Notes under the pieces: generated by a model
The model's database searches: none
What the model was told of the DNA's origin: nothing
Seen by the model: the letters and a program-made list of their open reading frames with translations, nothing else
Source of the DNA: Syntrophomonas sp. UBA5432
Lineage (GTDB): Bacteria > Bacillota > Syntrophomonadia > Syntrophomonadales > Syntrophomonadaceae
DNA: 17,349 nucleotides
Assembly (NCBI GenBank): GCA_002424365.1
Contig: DIRQ01000062.1
Span: 1 to 17,349 of the forward strand
Reading direction: 5' to 3'
Program-made: the position numbers and the translations under genes
Part shown: positions 13,041-17,349 of the stretch, in pieces
Layout of the letters: the number at the start of each line of letters is the position of its first letter
How positions within the stretch are numbered: the stretch's first letter is position 1

Positions 13041-13369
13041 AAAAAAGACAATTAATTTGTACCTGCCTCCTGTTAGTCACAATAATAGCCTTAAGTGGCT
13101 GTAAATTGGATACCAGTAAACTAATCCATTCCCATAAGGAGAACAAAGAGCAACTTATTAAAGTTGAAATCGTATTTACCGACGGGGAAACACTGGTCGC
13201 TTATCTCAAGCAATTGCGTCTTGAAAGCGATGCTCGGGTCTATGTAGGAGGCCCTTCCAGCAATAATTACTATGATGCTCGTGGTAATGTGATAGGGGTA
13301 TTTAATTACCAGCGGGTTCTCTACATCAGATTATTACCTGATGTCAACAGTAATAGCGGGGGCGGTTAA
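13037..13369 (+). CDS. Small predicted lipoprotein, function unknown
   Basis: This 110-residue protein has a textbook lipoprotein signal peptide: MKKRQ, a hydrophobic core, then the lipobox LSGC with Cys22 as the lipidated residue. The mature part is short, with an alpha/beta-looking segment (VEIVFTDGETLVAYL, ARVYVGGPSSNNYYD, GVFNYQRVLYIRLL) and a Gly/Ser-rich end. I do not recognise the family. Its ATG overlaps the lon-like stop (ATGA) behind GTAGGAGGAG, so the two genes are translationally coupled. It is anchored outside the membrane, so it cannot meet the cytosolic protease except as a precursor. Confidence 0.8.
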   Translation: MKKRQLICTCLLLVTIIALSGCKLDTSKLIHSHKENKEQLIKVEIVFTDGETLVAYLKQLRLESDARVYVGGPSSNNYYDARGNVIGVFNYQRVLYIRLLPDVNSNSGGG

Positions 13370-13421
13370 GCGCACCGGGCTGGGGTAGTACTTATGAGGG
13401 AGAAAGGAGAGAAGGTGAGGA

Positions 13422-15140
13422 ATGAATTTGTTGGAGAAAATTGAAGGATTACTTCGCAAAACCTCTGTCAAGGTGCGCCTAATTCTGGCATTTACCTTGA
13501 TACTTGCTATGGTTACAGGCGTTATGGGGATTTATGCCACTTGGGTAATGCAGGATAAAATTACTTTTACCGCTCAGGAAAAACTGAAATCTGATCTTGC
13601 ATTAGGTGAACATATTATTGATATGGTTTTTCCTGGTGATTGGGAGTTAAAGGGCGGCCTTTTATATAAAGGTGGAGTATTAATGGAAGAAAACTATCAA
13701 GTAGTGGACGAAATTGGAAAATTAACCGGGGATACAGTAACCATATTTAAAGGCGACACCAGGGTTTCAACCAATGTTATGAAGGATGGCGAAAGACAGG
13801 TTGGTACCCAGGTATCCGATGCAGTTAAAGATGCAGTTATAAAAAAAGGAGAAATATACATAGGTAGGGCAGAAGTAGTTGGTACCTGGAACGAGACTGC
13901 ATACAAGCCAATTAAGGATTGCAACGGAAATACTATTGGTATATGGTACGTAGGGGTACCAGCAACCCCTTATGATAATTTGGTAAAACATTTTCAAAAT
14001 AGTATGATTATTTATTCTATAGTTGGTATTGTTGCTGGCTTTCTTATTGCTTTTCTTATTGCTTTTTCCGTATATATGCCTCTACGGCGTATTGGCGATG
14101 CTGTACAGAAAACTAGTGAGGGGGACCTAACTCAGCATATTCCCACCCGGGCTAAAGATGAACCGGGCAGGCTGGCACGGATGGTAAATATAATGATAGA
14201 GAAAATGTCTGATTTAATTAGAAAGACTAATGAGCTGATTTCTAACGTTAGTCAGTCCAGTTCTCAGCTTTTAACCAGTTCCGAGATGAGTGCTGTGACT
14301 ATGGAAAACATGAACTCCCGTGCCAATGAAATGCGATCTAGTGCTACTGTTCAGGCTGAATTAACCAGTCGTTCTAAGGCTACTATAGGTGAGATGTCGG
14401 CAGCTATTCAGCAGGTAGCGGAAAATGCCCAGGAGGTTTCGGGTTCAGCCATTTCAGCTACATCTCAAGCTCAGGATGGAGAACAGCAGATTGAAAAGGC
14501 GATTAATCAGATGAATGTAATTAGCCACACCGTAAATTCTACTGCTACTATAGTGGAAGGGTTAGGGTTCAAGTCCCAAGAAATCGGGCAAATTGTTGAC
14601 CTTATTACCAATATTGCTACCCAGACTAACCTGCTTGCACTAAATGCAGCCATAGAGGCTGCTCGAGCTGGTGAACAGGGTAAAGGTTTTGCCGTGGTAG
14701 CGGAGGAAGTTCGTAAACTAGCAGAAGAATCTGGTGAAGCGGCCAAACGTATAGCAGATTTAATAAAAGAAATACAGGGAGAGGCTAATCGGGCAGTTAA
14801 TGCTATGCAGGATGGAACTAGAGAAGTAGCTAACGGTACCGAAGTAGTCGCTAGTGCCGGAGAAGCATTTCAGCATATTATACGGGCAGTTTCTACCGTA
14901 AATGAACAGATTCAAGAAATGTCTGCGGCCAGCCAGGAAATGGCTGCCAGTGCTGAAATGGCTATTGAATCAATCGAAAAAACTACTGATGCAGCAGAAA
15001 ACAATTCCCAAATTGCTGAAAACATTAGCCAGCTAGCCCAGGAACAGATGGCGGGAATTGAAGAAATTAATGCTTCATTGGATAAATTAAATCTGATTGT
15101 AGGTGACCTACAAGGCGCTATATCTTATTTTAGAATCTAA
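13422..15140 (+). CDS. Methyl-accepting chemotaxis protein with single Cache sensor
   Basis: This is a 572-residue transmembrane chemoreceptor. TM1 spans about 19-41 and TM2 about 194-217. Between them is an extracellular single-Cache (Cache_3-like) domain recognised by GDTVTIFKGDTRVSTN (103-118), GTQVSDAV and TAYKPIKDCNGNTIGIWYVG. HAMP covers about 218-270, followed by a long coiled-coil signalling domain. The conserved hairpin tip is IATQTNLLALNAAIEAARAG (398-417) followed by EQGKGFAVVAEEVRKLAEES, the CheA/CheW contact region. There is no C-terminal NWETF-type pentapeptide. The ligand is unknown; this Cache type often senses small carboxylates, which is inference only. ATG 13422 follows AAGGTGAGG, 52 bp after the small lipoprotein, so it may be read with that operon. 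A strong terminator ends it. Confidence 0.95.
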   Translation: MNLLEKIEGLLRKTSVKVRLILAFTLILAMVTGVMGIYATWVMQDKITFTAQEKLKSDLALGEHIIDMVFPGDWELKGGLLYKGGVLMEENYQVVDEIGKLTGDTVTIFKGDTRVSTNVMKDGERQVGTQVSDAVKDAVIKKGEIYIGRAEVVGTWNETAYKPIKDCNGNTIGIWYVGVPATPYDNLVKHFQNSMIIYSIVGIVAGFLIAFLIAFSVYMPLRRIGDAVQKTSEGDLTQHIPTRAKDEPGRLARMVNIMIEKMSDLIRKTNELISNVSQSSSQLLTSSEMSAVTMENMNSRANEMRSSATVQAELTSRSKATIGEMSAAIQQVAENAQEVSGSAISATSQAQDGEQQIEKAINQMNVISHTVNSTATIVEGLGFKSQEIGQIVDLITNIATQTNLLALNAAIEAARAGEQGKGFAVVAEEVRKLAEESGEAAKRIADLIKEIQGEANRAVNAMQDGTREVANGTEVVASAGEAFQHIIRAVSTVNEQIQEMSAASQEMAASAEMAIESIEKTTDAAENNSQIAENISQLAQEQMAGIEEINASLDKLNLIVGDLQGAISYFRI

Positions 15141-15160
15141 ATTAGTTCAAATTCTTAGCT

Positions 15161-15203
15161 AATTATGACCCATCCTGGCGTACAGGGTGGGTCATAATTT
15201 TAT
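15161..15203 (+). terminator. Intrinsic terminator after the chemoreceptor gene
   Basis: A 17-bp stem with one G-U wobble (15161-15177 with 15183-15199), a 5-nt loop and a short ATTTTAT tail. It begins 20 bp after the chemoreceptor stop. Confidence 0.85.
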
Positions 15204-15291
15204 AAACGCTTATTATCCATATTATCTTCTGCTTCGAACAGGCGTTTACTAGTATAATGATATTATAAGAAGTTTATAGGGAGGGGTAAGG

Positions 15292-15471
15292 ATGAATTAC
15301 ATTCAGGCCCGATGTTTAATGTGCGGGAAGACTGAAGATGTAGCGGAAGATCACCAGGATTATACTAAACTAACAAACCAGGAAGAATCCCCGACATTTA
15401 TCTGTGATATATGCAGAAACCGGGTACGGTATGAATCTGACGAACAGAGAAAGCCGAAAAAACCAATGTAG
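15292..15471 (+). CDS. Small zinc-ribbon protein (DUF2197/YlaI-like)
   Basis: This 59-residue protein was read directly from the sequence: MNYIQARCLMCGKTEDVAED, then two short linkers, then FICDICRNRVRYES and a basic tail. Two CxxC pairs (Cys8/Cys11 and Cys38/Cys41) are set about 27 residues apart, as in the DUF2197 (B. subtilis YlaI) family of small zinc-ribbon proteins of unknown role. ATG 15292 lies behind GGGAGGGG (15279-15286). A good -10 box TATAAT (15253-15258) lies upstream, with only a poor -35 (TGCTTC, 15230-15235). It is 17 bp ahead of the alpha/beta hydrolase gene and probably cotranscribed with it. Confidence 0.82.
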   Translation: MNYIQARCLMCGKTEDVAEDHQDYTKLTNQEESPTFICDICRNRVRYESDEQRKPKKPM

Positions 15472-15488
15472 TAACAGGGAGGTCAGAA

Positions 15489-16238
15489 GTGGAGAATATT
15501 AGTATATCTGAAGGCGGACAGGGTAAGCTTGCAGCCTATATATCTATACCGGAAAGTGACTGTCCCTATATCCTGATAGTTTGTCACGGTTTCCGGGGTG
15601 CCAAAGAAAACAGTGGTTACATATTTACATTTGCCGAAAAGGTAAATAAACTTGGCTTGGGAGTACTGGCTTTTGATTTTTCTGGTAGTGGAGCTAGTGA
15701 TGGAGATTTTGCCAATATTAGCCTTTCTAGTCAGGTAAGCGATTTACGTCGGGTTATAGATTATGTGAACTCAAACTATAACCGACAGGTGATACTATTA
15801 GGGCGAAGCTTTGGTGGCAGCACGGCATTGGCAGCCGCTGGTTATAATGAAAAAGTGGCCGGGTATATTTTTTGGTCTACACCGGTTAAGCTCTATGAGA
15901 CTTTTTCTGGCTTAGTAGAGGAATTTGCACGTCTCGAGGCCGGAGAGGAACTAGAAATCAAGGATGAGGCCGGTAGTTTCCGGCTAAAACCTTCTTTTAT
16001 ACAAGACCTTGCCCACCATGATATGAAAAACTATTTGCAAAAGTCAGCACCCTGTCCAATTCTTATAATTCATGGTGCTGCAGACGAGGTAGTTGATCCG
16101 AATAATGCTCTCTACATTTATGAAAACACTCGACATACCGAGTTGCATATCATTTCTGGTGCGGACCACCGTTTTTCCGAATATATTACAGAACGAGAAG
16201 ACCTTACCCTGAACTGGTTGCGGAGAACCTTTTCATAA
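15489..16238 (+). CDS. Alpha/beta hydrolase (esterase-like)
   Basis: This is a 249-residue cytosolic alpha/beta-hydrolase-fold protein without a signal peptide. The oxyanion-hole segment is HGFRG (33-37). The nucleophile elbow is GRSFGGS with Ser107, the acid is Asp199 in HGAADEVVDP and the base is His227 in GADHRF, a complete catalytic triad. It has the AFDFSGSGASDG (61-72) loop typical of the dienelactone-hydrolase/acylaminoacyl-peptidase-like single-domain group, which includes esterases and cinnamoyl esterases. The substrate cannot be read from sequence. The start GTG 15489 follows GGAGG with 6-nt spacing. The small zinc-ribbon gene lies 17 bp upstream. Confidence 0.9.
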   Translation: MENISISEGGQGKLAAYISIPESDCPYILIVCHGFRGAKENSGYIFTFAEKVNKLGLGVLAFDFSGSGASDGDFANISLSSQVSDLRRVIDYVNSNYNRQVILLGRSFGGSTALAAAGYNEKVAGYIFWSTPVKLYETFSGLVEEFARLEAGEELEIKDEAGSFRLKPSFIQDLAHHDMKNYLQKSAPCPILIIHGAADEVVDPNNALYIYENTRHTELHIISGADHRFSEYITEREDLTLNWLRRTFS

Positions 16239-16252
16239 ACCTGGAACTAACC

Positions 16253-16280
16253 TTGACGCTCTCCTATATGGGTTTATGCT
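16253..16280 (+). promoter_or_regulatory. Possible promoter of the orphan lipoprotein gene
   Basis: TTGACG (16253-16258), a 16-bp spacer and TATGCT (16275-16280) lie between the hydrolase stop and the lipoprotein start. The -35 matches consensus at five of six positions and the -10 at four of six. Confidence 0.45.
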
Positions 16281-16328
16281 TTTAGTCTTTAAAAGTGCCA
16301 GGTACAATATGTAGAGGAGGTATTTTTA

Positions 16329-17282
16329 ATGTTAAGACGTAAAATAATCGTTGTTATTTTTTCAGCATTACTGCTAACCGTTCAAATTGGATGTTCTACA
16401 GTGTCCAATAAAAACGCAACCGATGTTTCAGGGAAGAGCAAACAAAGTACTAATAATGTTGGAAATAAGAAACTGGGAGATAAACAAAAATACATAATAG
16501 ATGAATTTAATAATCTTATAGCTAAAGATGTAATGATTTCTAATGTAGTCGCTTTTATTGATAGAAATATATCGTCTGTTTCACCTGAAAATGCTTCAAC
16601 TATGATTATTAACCTGGAAGAAGCTCAAAAAGAGTACTTGCCCAAACTGGAGGAAAAAATAAATGCCAGTGATGCCGTAAGGAAGAATATAGAGATAGAA
16701 CATGGATATGCATTGGATATTAATAAGATCGCTAGTGTAGAAGATGAGGAGTTAAAAAAGCTTTTAATCGATATGCGCGATAATGGTTTTAAATTTGAAA
16801 CAATTGAAGGTTATTATTTTCCGGTCATTAATTATGAATTTTATAAAAAATACAACTTATATGTAACTAACGATATAAAGATGTATATTGATATCATGGA
16901 AGTTGAGTCAAACAAAGTTCCGGCAAAGGATGCAGCCATTATAATAAGCTGGGATGAAATTTTAAAAAGGGCACAAAATCAGGAGAAATTTATAAATAAG
17001 TATGGAGAATCCGCTAGAATCGATGAAGTTAAGCAACTATACAAAAGGTATGTATATTTTGCTCTATATGGAGCCGACAATACCCCTCTTTTCAGTTACG
17101 ACCAAAAGGTAATGGTACCCAAGGCCAAATCCAGCTATTTAAGGGCGGTTGCAAACAGTGAAGGCAGTGAATTCATGAAGCTTATAACAGAATTTATTCA
17201 GGTTTTGGAAAAAAACGATTATAAATTGACAAATGACGTTGAAAATTTTAGAAAGAATGCCCTGGAAAATATACAACAATAA
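16329..17282 (+). CDS. Predicted lipoprotein of unknown function
   Basis: This is a 317-residue exported protein. The N-terminal signal MLRRKIIVVIFSALLLTVQIGC ends at a probable lipobox (QIGC, Cys22) with an unusual Gln at -3. A Ser/Asn/Lys-rich linker (23-50) leads into a mostly helical, charged domain with no cysteine after Cys22, and no motif I recognise. Compared with its neighbours it is richer in Lys, Asn and Ile and AT-rich in its codons, which may reflect recent acquisition or a fast-evolving surface protein. The start ATG follows AGAGGAGG (16313-16320). It is monocistronic, with its own promoter-like sequence and a strong terminator. Confidence 0.75.
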   Translation: MLRRKIIVVIFSALLLTVQIGCSTVSNKNATDVSGKSKQSTNNVGNKKLGDKQKYIIDEFNNLIAKDVMISNVVAFIDRNISSVSPENASTMIINLEEAQKEYLPKLEEKINASDAVRKNIEIEHGYALDINKIASVEDEELKKLLIDMRDNGFKFETIEGYYFPVINYEFYKKYNLYVTNDIKMYIDIMEVESNKVPAKDAAIIISWDEILKRAQNQEKFINKYGESARIDEVKQLYKRYVYFALYGADNTPLFSYDQKVMVPKAKSSYLRAVANSEGSEFMKLITEFIQVLEKNDYKLTNDVENFRKNALENIQQ

Positions 17283-17286
17283 GTCA

Positions 17287-17325
17287 ATAAGTCCGGTGCC
17301 AGGCACCGGACTTATGTTTTTCTTT
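17287..17325 (+). terminator. Intrinsic terminator after the orphan lipoprotein
   Basis: ATAAGTCCGGTGCC (17287-17300) is followed by one central A and its exact reverse complement (17302-17315), then GTTTTTCTTT. The near-palindromic stem begins 5 bp after the stop codon. Confidence 0.9.
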
Positions 17326-17349
17326 ATGGTACGCCTGAGAGGAATCGAA

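Noticed and set aside
1..17349. CRISPR arrays, tRNA/rRNA genes, insertion sequences, prophage genes
   Set aside because: None was seen on either strand; no regularly spaced repeats, transposase motifs or integrase motifs were found.

Overview
The window reads as a chromosomal segment of a Gram-positive, endospore-forming, probably anaerobic clostridial bacterium, of the Syntrophomonas/Peptococcaceae sort. This is inferred from gene families only: an alpha/beta-type spore DNA-binding protein, a DUF2197 zinc-ribbon protein, two radical-SAM enzymes, a Lon-related ATPase-protease, AGGAGG Shine-Dalgarno sites, frequent TTG/GTG starts and AT-rich spacers. No rRNA, tRNA, CRISPR array, transposase or phage gene was seen.

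Left part (1-3725, + strand): a small helix-turn-helix-like protein, guaB (IMP dehydrogenase) and an MgtC-like membrane protein whose GTG start overlaps the guaB stop by one base. Next comes a promoter, a clear ydaO/yuaA-type cyclic-di-AMP riboswitch and an enzyme of the lysine 2,3-aminomutase family. Its two substrate-specificity residues are those of glutamate 2,3-aminomutase, so the product is probably beta-glutamate, a compatible solute. An osmotic second messenger would thus control an osmolyte-making enzyme.

Minus-strand island (3726-4256): a spore SASP gene, then a very small gene for a CxxC redox protein of the DUF1858/hybrid-cluster-associated type. In the latter the second cysteine of the CLGC motif is an in-frame TGA followed by a SECIS-like hairpin. 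It is a candidate selenoprotein missed by ordinary ORF calling.

Middle (4423-9297): a small radical-SAM protein, a DUF47/PhoU-like protein, a minus-strand CorA-family Mg2+ transporter and a class A penicillin-binding protein. corA has a consensus-like promoter and a leader of about 175 nt. I can fold that leader into an aptamer-like domain plus a mutually exclusive ribosome-site hairpin; it matches no riboswitch class I recognise.

Right part (9493-17349, + strand): azlC/azlD (branched-chain amino acid exporter); a Lon-related protease preceded by a 14-codon overlapping ORF and followed with a 4-base overlap by a small lipoprotein; a Cache-HAMP chemoreceptor; a 59-residue zinc-ribbon protein too small for most ORF cut-offs; an alpha/beta hydrolase; and an orphan lipoprotein closed by a strong terminator.

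The most valuable items are the candidate selenoprotein, the c-di-AMP/glutamate 2,3-aminomutase pairing and the structured corA leader. All are read by eye; no folding program or database was run.
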